Source: Blastocatellia bacterium (GTDB lineage: Bacteria; Acidobacteriota; Blastocatellia; UBA7656; JADIYM01). From it: a stretch of 64,000 nt of DNA. The stretch is taken from positions 96,558 to 160,557 of the forward strand of contig JADIYM010000015.1 in assembly GCA_016705245.1 (NCBI GenBank), in the 5' to 3' direction. This document shows, one piece after another, positions 28,123 through 36,125 of the stretch. The translations under genes were made by a program, and so were the position numbers. How positions within the stretch are numbered: the first letter of the stretch is position 1; every line of letters starts with the position of its first letter. A model generated the notes under the pieces. It was not told where the DNA came from. It was given only the letters and a program-made list of their open reading frames with translations, and ran no database searches.

Positions 28123-29654
28123 GATGCGGTGACCTCCTGCGCACTGGCGCGCGTGACGCGCGCCCCGACGCGCTTCTCCACGATACGGGCACAGGCCGCG
28201 CCGGACGCCGCAACGGCCGTCACGCCCTGTCCCGGAAAACAGCTGTCTCCGGCGCAGAAGAGGTTCTTCACCGGCGTCGTGTTCTGGGGGCGCAGCATCA
28301 GATCCCGACTCCGACGAAGCAGCAGCCCGTAGGTTCCGCCCGGTCGATGGATGTAACGCTCGTTCGTTCGCGGAGTAGCCGCCTCGACGTGCTCGACCGC
28401 TCCCCGCAGGCCGGGAATGATGCGCTCGAGCCTGCCGAGAACGAGCTCCGTCGTTGCGCGCTTCTGCTCGCGGTATTCCTTGCCGCGCGTTGGCCACAGG
28501 TCGGCCCGGCTCGAGATGAAGGCGTGAAGGACGTGACGGCCCTCAGGCGCCACCGACGGATCGTGCAGGCTCGGCATCGAGACGAAGATCGTCCCCGCCT
28601 CGTCGCGCATTCGACGCCAGTCGTCGACGACGATGTGGTGCGTCGAAAACCCGCCCGGCACGATGCTCGCGTCGATTCCGGCAAAGATGCTGAAGAACGA
28701 TGGCGCCGTCTCGAAGCGCTCGACCTGGCGCAGCGCCTTGGCGCTCTGGGTCGAAGCCGGCGCGGCGAGGTGTCCGAACGTCTGCGCGTAGGTCGCGTTC
28801 GACACGACGCAACGACTCAGCAACGTCTCGCCGGATTTCAGCCGGACACCGCGAGCCGCTCCGTCCTCGATAAGGATCTCGTCGACGGCGGTCTTGAATC
28901 GAATCTCGCCCCCGTGACGGCGAAGGCCCCGGACGAACGCCTCGGCGATCTCCTGCGATCCGCCGAGCGGATAATGAATGCCTCCGTAGTGGCGGTCGCC
29001 AAGCACGATGGCACCGTTGATGAACGGCACCTGTTCGGCTCCGGTCAGAGCCCAGGCGTAGCACTCGATCTCGATGAAGGCAAGCAGGTCCGGATCCCGC
29101 ATGTACCGTCGCGCGATTCGGGCGATGTCGACGATCGAGTAGTACATGAGCTGCATCGTTCCGAGCGGAAACGTCCGTGCCACACGTACGAGATGGTCGA
29201 CGTCCTCGATCGATTCGAACGGCATCTGATTGAGGCGCCGAAAGAACGCGTCGACCCGGTCGTAGAATCGCCGAATGCCCTTCTCCTCGGCCGGGAATGA
29301 GGCGACGAGCTCGCCGAGGAAGCGCTCACGATCGTAATGCGTTCGAACGTCGAGGCCGCCGGGCAGGTGGTAGTGGATCTGGACCGGATCGTGCACGACG
29401 GCGAGCGACTCGCCGATCTCGTCGAGGACCTTGTGAACGAAGCAGGTCGTGCCGCTCGGGGCCAGGCCGTAGAAAAGCGAGGCTCCGACGTCGAATCGAT
29501 AACCCTTGCGCTCAAAGCACGAGGCGCTCCCGCCCGGCGCAGAGTGCTGCTCGAGCACGACTACGTCGAACCCTCGACTGGCGAGCAGCGATGCCGTGAC
29601 GAGTCCGCCAATGCCGGCGCCGACGACGATCGCATCGTATTCACGCGCTTCCAC
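28119..29654 (-). CDS. CrtISO/phytoene desaturase-type FAD oxidoreductase
   Basis: About 511 aa from GTG 29652-29654 (GGGAGG upstream); an ATG at 29702 would add 16 unconserved residues. The Rossmann motif VVGAGIGGLVTASLLASRGF is followed by LEQHSAPGGSASCFERKGYR and FDVGASLFYG, hallmarks of the CrtISO / retinol saturase branch of the CrtI superfamily. The C-terminal FAD motif NLFCAGDSCFPGQGVTAVA is complete. Such enzymes isomerise or saturate polyene chains at the membrane. No phytoene synthase or other carotenoid gene is in the window, so the substrate may differ. It forms an overlapping pair with the hydrolase. Confidence 0.83.
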   Translation of the reverse strand: MEAREYDAIVVGAGIGGLVTASLLASRGFDVVVLEQHSAPGGSASCFERKGYRFDVGASLFYGLAPSGTTCFVHKVLDEIGESLAVVHDPVQIHYHLPGGLDVRTHYDRERFLGELVASFPAEEKGIRRFYDRVDAFFRRLNQMPFESIEDVDHLVRVARTFPLGTMQLMYYSIVDIARIARRYMRDPDLLAFIEIECYAWALTGAEQVPFINGAIVLGDRHYGGIHYPLGGSQEIAEAFVRGLRRHGGEIRFKTAVDEILIEDGAARGVRLKSGETLLSRCVVSNATYAQTFGHLAAPASTQSAKALRQVERFETAPSFFSIFAGIDASIVPGGFSTHHIVVDDWRRMRDEAGTIFVSMPSLHDPSVAPEGRHVLHAFISSRADLWPTRGKEYREQKRATTELVLGRLERIIPGLRGAVEHVEAATPRTNERYIHRPGGTYGLLLRRSRDLMLRPQNTTPVKNLFCAGDSCFPGQGVTAVAASGAACARIVEKRVGARVTRASAQEVTAS

Positions 29655-29717
29655 GCCCTCTCGAACCTCCCGCGCGCCGCCCGCGACCGCAGCCCGTCTC
29701 ATCCGATCACGTCGCGA

Positions 29718-30428
29718 TCATAACATTCGGAGCATGGCAGGAGCGACTTCGACGGGCCGGAAGCCGACGCTGTCCGCGCTGAGCAGCGCGTATCGAATGC
29801 CATTGCGTTCGCCGGTGAAGCCGGACGCGATGCCATCGCCGTGCAGATGACCGTAGATGCATGCCTCGACGCCGTATCGCTCGAGGATTTCCGTGATCGC
29901 GCTCGCCTCGTGCCGCGAGTTCATTGGCGGTAGTGAAGCGCCGCGACGAGATGCCGGAAGGTCTTTCCGGCAAGACTCTCGAAGGACAGACGCAACCGCT
30001 CGAGCTCCCGAAGGTAGATTTTCTCGTCGTCGCCGTTGAAGAACTCGTCACCGGGAAGCGTCCAGCCGCGGCCGCCGGCAATCGCGACGTCGCCGAAGAC
30101 GATCGAGTCGTTTTGCAGCAGCCTCACGGACGGATCGAGCACGCGCTCGACCTTGGCGCGACGTCCACCAGAAATCGTGATTCCCCTTCAAGAGAAGCTT
30201 CGAACCAGGGAGCGCTCCGATGTCCTCGAGGTCTGGAAGGGCTTCGTCGAGCCGCGTCGCCCACGAGATGTCGCCAGCGAAAATCAGCAGGTCGTCTGGC
30301 TCGATGACCTCACGGCAGGCGGCAAAGATCCGTTCGCCGTGGTTCGTCCACTGATCGCCGAACACGTCCATGGGTTTGGGACGGGCTCGCGACAGATGTG
30401 GATCACCGAGTGCGAAAATGCGTGCCAC
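29718..30428 (-). CDS. Calcineurin-like metallophosphoesterase, two frameshifts
   Basis: GTG 30426-30428 has GGAAGGGAAG upstream. The metal motifs run in order through three frames: ALGDPHLS (D-x-H), FAGDISW (GD-x-x-W), KGNHDFWW (GNHD), then AALHY, and YGHLHG (GH-x-H). These are all five blocks of the family, so the protein (about 236 aa) must be one gene. Frame changes lie near 30160 and near 29935 (one C missing in the HYPP segment). The domain resembles small bacterial phosphoesterases of the YkoQ/Icc sort. The substrate is unknown. Sequencing error is favoured because every catalytic motif survives. Confidence 0.78.
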
Positions 30429-30433
30429 GATCG

Positions 30434-31216
30434 ACTTCCCTTCCCTCCGGACGGCGCGGATCTTACGCCAAGTGTCTGCAATCTCCGACCGGCCACCGGG
30501 TCGATCCCGAGTGGTATCGCTCGGCGACAAGCATTCCTGGAGTCTGACCCGAGATCCATCGCACCCGACTGCCATTGCGCCGTCTCCTCGCCGCCGGAGA
30601 GACCCGAGCGCTACCTCGCCCGGTACTGATGCTGGACGTGCACTCCCGCGACCGGTCGATCCGACTAGTCCACTGATTCACAGAGATGGCACCGCCAGAA
30701 TTCGACGCAGTGGATCGCTGAAGGCTTGATACCTGCGAGAAGTCGCAACGATCGATATCGCGACCAACCTGCAGGATTCCGGAACATCGCCGAAGGCTTC
30801 ATCGACCGCGGAGCGGTCGATGGAAATAGCCGTGGGTCGCGGGGCGAGTGTAACGAGCACACGCGACCCGCAGTACCGCCGCCAACCTCGGTCCGACCGC
30901 GGAGCAGTCGCATCGTCAGTCCCAGAGATAACGTGCGTCGTAGGCGATGCCGCGCCCGTCGTTGTGTTGCTTGCCATTCAGGAAACAATGCGACCGCTCC
31001 GCGGTCGCCGCGCTCTGGGTGGAGGTACCGCGGGTCGCACGAGGGCTCGTTGCACTCGCCCCCGTGCGACCCACGGCTATTTCCTTCGACCGCTCCGCGG
31101 TCGTCCCCCAAGCGAGCGCGGAGAATCCTGGAGTGGCTGAGCGTCACGTGCGGGGTGCTACTTCAACGAAACAGTGGACTAGTGCCCGCGGTGATGGCGT
31201 CACCGACTTCGCACGC
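30434..31216. repeat. Repeat-rich noncoding region with nested inverted repeats (families D and E)
   Basis: There is no credible gene in these 780 bases. At 30602-30632 lies one arm of family D (ending CGCCCGGTACTGATGC). Between 30801 and 31103 lies a large nested inverted repeat, family E: left arm ATCGACCGCGGAGCGGTCGA then TGGAAATAGCCGTGGGTCGC (30801-30840), right arm GCGACCCACGGCTATTTCC (31066-31084) and CGACCGCTCCGCGGTCG (31087-31103). Inner arms sit near 30890-30930 and 30990-31040. Open frames here are by-products of the repeats. Confidence 0.72.
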
Positions 31217-32176
31217 TCACCCGGGCAGCAGTTCCATCTGGATCGCCGACAACTCGAAGTCGGCCCTCTCACCCGACACCGCGGGCTCAAACCGGATTCT
31301 CGCCGCACGAGCTCCGTCGTACGCCGTGAATTCGACCCGAAACTCAGCCGGCCCGTCCCCTGCCGCGGCAGTGCCGACCTCGACTATGACCGCCAGTTCC
31401 TCATAGTCGGCGACGCGGACGACGACGCGACCCTCGCGGACCAGAAGGCGCACCAGAACCCGGTAGCGACGACCTGCCTCGACGCGTATCGGCGCCGTCG
31501 CGAGAAGTGGCCGCCGGCCCGGCGCGACGCCTGCAACTCGGAGCCGTCGCTCCAGATCGTTCGTTGTCGTCTCGACGTACGCGAACCAATCCGCTGGAGT
31601 ACCGCGCACTTCATCGTCGGCGGCGAATGAGGCGTTTGGAACCAGGTTTTCGACGGCGGGGTCGGCGAGCTGCCCGGTCTCGGCTTCGAAGCGGGCCGCC
31701 TTGCTCGACGCAGTTTCGAGCGCGACCTCAGGAATGACGCTGTCGATTTCAGCGCGAAGGAACAGGACGTCGAGCGGGCCCGCGTTCGGTGCCTGTTGCA
31801 CTGCGAGCGTCGCCGATTTGGCGTCCGGCAGCGGAATGAGCGAGAGATTCTCGCCAAGCCGCTCAATGCGTCGCCTCGAGAACTCGGTGCCGTTGACGTT
31901 CGCGACGAGGTCAAACGCTCCGGATCTCAACGAAGATCGCACCGAGACGATCGTCGCCATTCCGCCATACGTCGTCAGCGCAATCGGGCCGGCAAGCAGC
32001 ACCGATTCGGGCGTGCTTGGCCGCTCGAAACGTTCGCGCGGAAACTCGCGGATCTCCACGGGGCCGATCCCCGCGATGCCTCCCTCTCCACATCCGACGG
32101 CGAGCGCACACGTCAGTGACAGCAATACCGCGCCGAGCCTTCCGAACCGTCCGGCGACTCGTACTCGGCGGATCAC
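31217..32176 (-). CDS. Lipoprotein with putative carbohydrate-binding-like domain
   Basis: A 319-aa protein. GTG 32174-32176 overlaps the TGA of the GT2 gene (32173-32175). The signal peptide has lipobox LAVGC (about residue 25). The C-terminal 130 residues (NLVPNASFAADDEVRGTPAD onward, with WFAYVETT and GRRYRVLVRLLV) resemble a carbohydrate-binding CBM4/9-like beta sandwich, as in many cell-surface proteins of the form 'N-G-S-F...W'. The middle region is unassigned. Its coupling to a glycosyltransferase supports an envelope glycan role. The longer upstream frame is antisense to GT2 and was rejected. Confidence 0.68.
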   Translation of the reverse strand: MIRRVRVAGRFGRLGAVLLSLTCALAVGCGEGGIAGIGPVEIREFPRERFERPSTPESVLLAGPIALTTYGGMATIVSVRSSLRSGAFDLVANVNGTEFSRRRIERLGENLSLIPLPDAKSATLAVQQAPNAGPLDVLFLRAEIDSVIPEVALETASSKAARFEAETGQLADPAVENLVPNASFAADDEVRGTPADWFAYVETTTNDLERRLRVAGVAPGRRPLLATAPIRVEAGRRYRVLVRLLVREGRVVVRVADYEELAVIVEVGTAAAGDGPAEFRVEFTAYDGARAARIRFEPAVSGERADFELSAIQMELLPG

Positions 32177-32943
32177 GCCTCGTCGACCTCTATCGCCGGC
32201 TGAGACGCGCCGTGCCGTACCGGCGCACCGACCAACCGGCGTGTCCATCCGCGTGCCAACAGCCAGAAAATGACCGGCACCGCCACGTGCGGCCGAATTC
32301 CCGATACCTCCGCACCGTACACGGACCTTACCGGCACACACGACACGCGAAGCCCTGCGCCTACCGACCTGAGAAACAGGTCGTTCGGAAATCCGTATCG
32401 GGCATACAGCTCGCCGAGCGGCAGCCGGGAAAGTGCGCCAGCCGAAAGCGCGACATAGCCGCACTGAGAGTCGAGCGGCGACCGCCATCCCGATGCCAGT
32501 CGCGTCGCGGTGCTCAAGACGAGATTGCCGATCCATCGTCCTATCGGCATCGTGCCTCTCGGCCGCACGCCATCGAATCGCAGGCCCTTGGCAACGTCGA
32601 ACGCACCGCCGGCGATAGGATCGATCATCGAGGGCAGGTCCCCCGGATCCATCTGTCCGTCACCATCCATTACGACCACGACGTCGGCTCCGAGCGCGAG
32701 CGACGTCTCGAAAGCCGTCACGATTGACGCTCCGACTCCGCGATTTCGATCGTGCGCGAGCGCGTGAATCCGCGGATCACAAAGCGCCGCGCGGCGAACT
32801 TCCCCGGACGTCCCGTCACTGCTAGCGTCGTCCACAACCACGATGTCGTCGACGAAGAACGGGACGCGCGCCAGCGTTCGACGGATGAGCCGTCCCTCGT
32901 TGTGCGCCGGCACGGCGACCGCAATGCGTAGGTCTCGATACAC
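32173..32943 (-). CDS. Family 2 glycosyltransferase (DPM/DPG-synthase-like)
   Basis: A 256-aa protein with a GTG start. GT-A fold motifs are VAVPAHNEGRLIRRTLARV, VVDDASSDGT, and the metal-binding VVVMDGDGQMDP. It resembles dolichyl- or polyprenyl-phosphate sugar synthases, which load a hexose from a nucleotide sugar onto a lipid phosphate at the cytoplasmic face. There is one weak hydrophobic stretch near the C-terminus (VAVPVIFWLLARG). A product of this kind would be the donor for the GT-C enzymes encoded upstream at 42.7-45.8 kb. It lies 20 bp downstream of the PP2C gene and overlaps the lipoprotein gene. Confidence 0.88.
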   Translation of the reverse strand: MYRDLRIAVAVPAHNEGRLIRRTLARVPFFVDDIVVVDDASSDGTSGEVRRAALCDPRIHALAHDRNRGVGASIVTAFETSLALGADVVVVMDGDGQMDPGDLPSMIDPIAGGAFDVAKGLRFDGVRPRGTMPIGRWIGNLVLSTATRLASGWRSPLDSQCGYVALSAGALSRLPLGELYARYGFPNDLFLRSVGAGLRVSCVPVRSVYGAEVSGIRPHVAVPVIFWLLARGWTRRLVGAPVRHGASQPAIEVDEA

Positions 32944-32963
32944 GTGGGAAGCCGCGTCCGATG

Positions 32964-33998
32964 CTACGACGATTCCCCGTCGACCGTGTCATCGTCGAGC
33001 TTTCGCGTCACCGGAGTCGCTGGCTCGAGCTTCTTCGTGGACAGGTCGCGATTGTCTTCGTAACCGCTTCCCGCAGCGTGATTAAAGCCATGAATCTTCT
33101 CGAGCGTGCCGGTGACGCCGCGACCCTCCGGCGCGACCTCGAGCCCCGGGCCGCCAAAATGCGTGAGGATGAGCGTGATGTTGTCCTCGCCGCCGCGCTC
33201 GTTGGCGAGCGCAACCATGCGGCGGCCCGCGATCTCGATCGTCGGGCCCGCAAGGGCCAGCTCGAGCAACTCGTCCGACGTCACCTTCCCCGACAGCCCG
33301 TCCGAGCACAACAACACCATGTCGCCCCGATAGAGCTTCCATCGCGTAAGCGCGAAGGCCACTTCCGGTTGTGTGCCGAGCGCCTGAAGAATCACGTTTC
33401 GATGGGGCGACGATTCCGCCTGTTCGCGCGTGAGGTGACCCAGCTCGACGAGCGACTCGACGAGCGACTGGTCACGAGTGACCAGACTGACCTTGCCGCT
33501 GCGGATGATGAAACATCGAGAGTCGCCGACGCACGCGATGTAGGCGCGATCGTCGCGAACGAGCACCGACGTCAGCGTGGCGCCCATGCCCGTCTGCCGC
33601 GGATGGCTCCCGGCGGTTTCGAAAACCACGTTGTTGGCGCGCTCGACTGCCTCGCGGACGAGACTTCCCGTCGGACTGTCGCGCTGGCCGGCGAGCCCTT
33701 CGCGGATGCTCTCGACGACAAGGTAACTCGCAAACTCGCCCGCCTCAGCTCCGCCCATCCCGTCCGATACCGCCAGCAGGAGCCCGTGCTCGCCAACGGT
33801 CATCTTGCGGAGCATGGCAACCTCACCCCGCTGCGTGCGGTCGAGGAACGGCGCGTCGGCAATCGCGGGAATGGACGACGCAATGGCGGACTCACTCGTG
33901 AGATCCGCGATCACGTACGCATCCTCGTTGTTCTTCCGCACGAGACCGGTGTCGGTGCAGCCAAACACCCATGCTGAAACTTCGTGTTCGGGATCCAT
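32964..33998 (-). CDS. PP2C-family Ser/Thr protein phosphatase
   Basis: A 344-aa protein. ATG 33996-33998 has a strong GAGGAGAG. The metal-binding PP2C blocks are all present: KNNEDAYV, VSDGMGGAEAGEFAS, CVGDSRCFI, CSDGLSGKV and GGEDNITLI. There is a C-terminal tail of about 60 residues, charged and probably disordered, with no membrane segment. It dephosphorylates Ser/Thr phosphoproteins in the cytoplasm. A eukaryotic-type kinase gene is at 9971-11608 and could be the partner. Within this run it sits between envelope enzymes and the GT2, hinting at control of that process, which is inference only. Confidence 0.9.
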   Translation of the reverse strand: MDPEHEVSAWVFGCTDTGLVRKNNEDAYVIADLTSESAIASSIPAIADAPFLDRTQRGEVAMLRKMTVGEHGLLLAVSDGMGGAEAGEFASYLVVESIREGLAGQRDSPTGSLVREAVERANNVVFETAGSHPRQTGMGATLTSVLVRDDRAYIACVGDSRCFIIRSGKVSLVTRDQSLVESLVELGHLTREQAESSPHRNVILQALGTQPEVAFALTRWKLYRGDMVLLCSDGLSGKVTSDELLELALAGPTIEIAGRRMVALANERGGEDNITLILTHFGGPGLEVAPEGRGVTGTLEKIHGFNHAAGSGYEDNRDLSTKKLEPATPVTRKLDDDTVDGESS

Positions 33999-34069
33999 GA
34001 TCTCTCCTCGCGTTCTGCCGTTTGTACTCTCCCACAGATCGGAAGATCAAGCCGACGGCTTCGCTTACC

Positions 34070-36094
34070 TCACAGCAACCTCAGCGTCGAGACCGACCCG
34101 GTCGAGTCGAGCCAGGCCGCCAGGACCGCCCGAAGCTCCGACGCCTTGTCGGGACGAGCGTCCACAAGATTCCGAAGCTCGGCCGGATCCGACGCCAGGT
34201 CGTACAGTTCGACCGTATTGCCGCGGACGTCGAGGATGTACTTCCAGTCGCCTACCGTTACTGCGTAAGCGAAAAACGAGACCTCGACGAGGTTGAGCGG
34301 CGTCTCGTGAAAGACGGGCCGTGGCGCAACTTCCGCACGGAGAATGTCGCGTCCCTCGGCGCCGGGAATCGCTTCGAGGCCGAGGTAGGACAGGACGCTC
34401 GGCGCCAGATCGATGACCCCCACCGGTTCCCGGATTCTCGCCGGCGCGACGTCCGGTGCCCACATCATCAATGGCACGTGGAGCTGGTCGCCGTACGGGC
34501 GATTGCCGTGCAGATCCATGCCGTGATCGAGAAAGGCCTCGCCGTGATCCGAGACGAGCACGACGATCGAATTCTGAAGCGCCCCGGACGACTCGAGGTA
34601 GTCGAAGAGCCTTCCGACGTGAAGATCGCTGAAGGCAACCTCCGTGTCGTATTTGTCAGACGCCGAGTTACCCCAGTCGAACGGCGCCATTTTCTTTCGC
34701 GGCTCGTGAGGATCGAGATAGTGAATCCACGTTGCGTGTCGTGTTCCCGCGGGCAGCGAACCGAGATAGTCGATCGCCCGATCCGTCACCCGGTCCGCAT
34801 CCCACAGCGGATCGCCGTCGCGGTGGTCGTACGTTTCGACGCCGTCGAGAATGATGCCCCGGTATTTGACCCACCGCTTCGTCTCGAGCCAGACGTTGTC
34901 TCGACGGGCGTTGATGAACGTCGTCCTCATCCCGCTGTCGAACAGTCGCCGGAAGAGCGTCGGAGCGGCCGTCGCGAACACGGAGGCCCGGGTCGCCGAC
35001 CGCTGCATCGACGCGAAAGACTGGCCCGTGTTCGAGCCCTGACTGTACGCGCGCTCGAAGACGACGCCGCGGCCGCCGATCTCCTCGAGTCGAGGGGTCG
35101 TTGGCCGTCCGTACCCGTACACCGACATTCGATCGGCTCGAAGCGTGTCGATCGAGATCAGGATCAGATTCTTCGCCGTCCCCGGACCGGGTGCTGCGCC
35201 GTCGTGAGCCACGCCCGTCTCGCGCGCCTGCGCGTCGCCGCCGATGCCGTTCTGATCGATGCCGTCGCCGGGAATTTCGGTCGCCAACGGATTGACGCGT
35301 GGATCGCCGTCGTCCGGGTCTCCTTCGAGCCAGCCGCTGAAGCCATCGCGGTCCCGGTCGGTGAGCATGGCGGCAGCCTGGTAGGCGCGCCGGGCGACGA
35401 TTGACCGTCGCCACACGAGTGCCTTCACATTCTCGTTGCTTCCGTGATGCCAGAGCGAGAAGCCAAAGGCCAGTCCCGACACTGCGACCGTCGCGATGGC
35501 GGCGATAGCCGTTGCTCGCCGGATTGAGCTGATACCGAGAGCTCCGAGACTGACGGCCGATGCAACGTACGCACAGCCTAACATCGCGCCGAGAGCCGGC
35601 AGGTGCATCGAGAGCTCGTACCGGCCGAAGAAGATCCGCGAGTCGACGCCATAGATCACGCCGAGCACCGCGAGTGCGCCCAATCCAAGCGCGGCACCAC
35701 CCCAACGGCGGGCTCGCACGCTCGAGGTGGCAACGAGCGCGTCCAGTCCCAGGAGTGCCGCGGCGGCGGCGGCGAACGAGAACCCGAGCAGGATCTTGAA
35801 GTTCGCGACTATGGCCGGAATCCTCACGATCCGGTCGTCGATCTTGTTTACTAGCTTCTGCAGCGGCTCTTCGACAAGTCCGGGCGACATCGCCGTCATC
35901 GCCCACGCGATCGCCGCGAGCAGGAGCAAGGCGGCGATCGTTCCGGCGAGACCCGCCCAGCGTTCGGAAACGCACATGAAACTCGGTCGAAGCACAATGA
36001 GACGGTCCACCGCCTCGACGAGAAAGATAACGACGCCGGCGGCAACTGCCGCCAGTGCGTATCGTGGTCCCTGATTCGTGAGTCGTTCCAGCAT
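34070..36094 (-). CDS. Membrane sulfatase-fold protein with MopE-like loop, paralog 1
   Basis: A 674-aa protein. About six membrane segments occupy residues 10-230. A 43-residue loop follows (nt about 35240-35365) with DRDRDGF, GDPDDGDP, NPLATE and DGIDQNGIGGD, a MopE-type metal-binding pattern without Cys. The catalytic domain has NLILISIDTLRADRMSVYGY (metal Asp), the nucleophile region QGSNTGQSF, WIHYLDPHEP and VSDHGEAF, as in the sulfatase / phosphoethanolamine-transferase fold. The sulfatase Cys/Ser-x-P-x-R motif is absent; Thr in NTG is the likely nucleophile. It is expected to act on a surface glycan or lipid outside the membrane. It is the last of three tandem paralogs. Confidence 0.8.
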   Translation of the reverse strand: MLERLTNQGPRYALAAVAAGVVIFLVEAVDRLIVLRPSFMCVSERWAGLAGTIAALLLLAAIAWAMTAMSPGLVEEPLQKLVNKIDDRIVRIPAIVANFKILLGFSFAAAAAALLGLDALVATSSVRARRWGGAALGLGALAVLGVIYGVDSRIFFGRYELSMHLPALGAMLGCAYVASAVSLGALGISSIRRATAIAAIATVAVSGLAFGFSLWHHGSNENVKALVWRRSIVARRAYQAAAMLTDRDRDGFSGWLEGDPDDGDPRVNPLATEIPGDGIDQNGIGGDAQARETGVAHDGAAPGPGTAKNLILISIDTLRADRMSVYGYGRPTTPRLEEIGGRGVVFERAYSQGSNTGQSFASMQRSATRASVFATAAPTLFRRLFDSGMRTTFINARRDNVWLETKRWVKYRGIILDGVETYDHRDGDPLWDADRVTDRAIDYLGSLPAGTRHATWIHYLDPHEPRKKMAPFDWGNSASDKYDTEVAFSDLHVGRLFDYLESSGALQNSIVVLVSDHGEAFLDHGMDLHGNRPYGDQLHVPLMMWAPDVAPARIREPVGVIDLAPSVLSYLGLEAIPGAEGRDILRAEVAPRPVFHETPLNLVEVSFFAYAVTVGDWKYILDVRGNTVELYDLASDPAELRNLVDARPDKASELRAVLAAWLDSTGSVSTLRLL

Positions 36095-36125
36095 TCCGAT
36101 TTAAAGCCGTCGAATCGCCGCGCCG

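Noticed and set aside
30665..31147. Open frames of about 160 and 226 aa in the family E repeat
   Set aside because: Sequence such as SPRDPRLFPSTAPRS arises from the inverted repeats and occurs on both strands; no ribosome-binding site or domain.
32177..32536. Upstream extension of the 31217-32176 lipoprotein frame
   Set aside because: It is antisense or out of frame to the GT2 gene; the GTG overlapping the GT2 stop and the lipobox fix the start.
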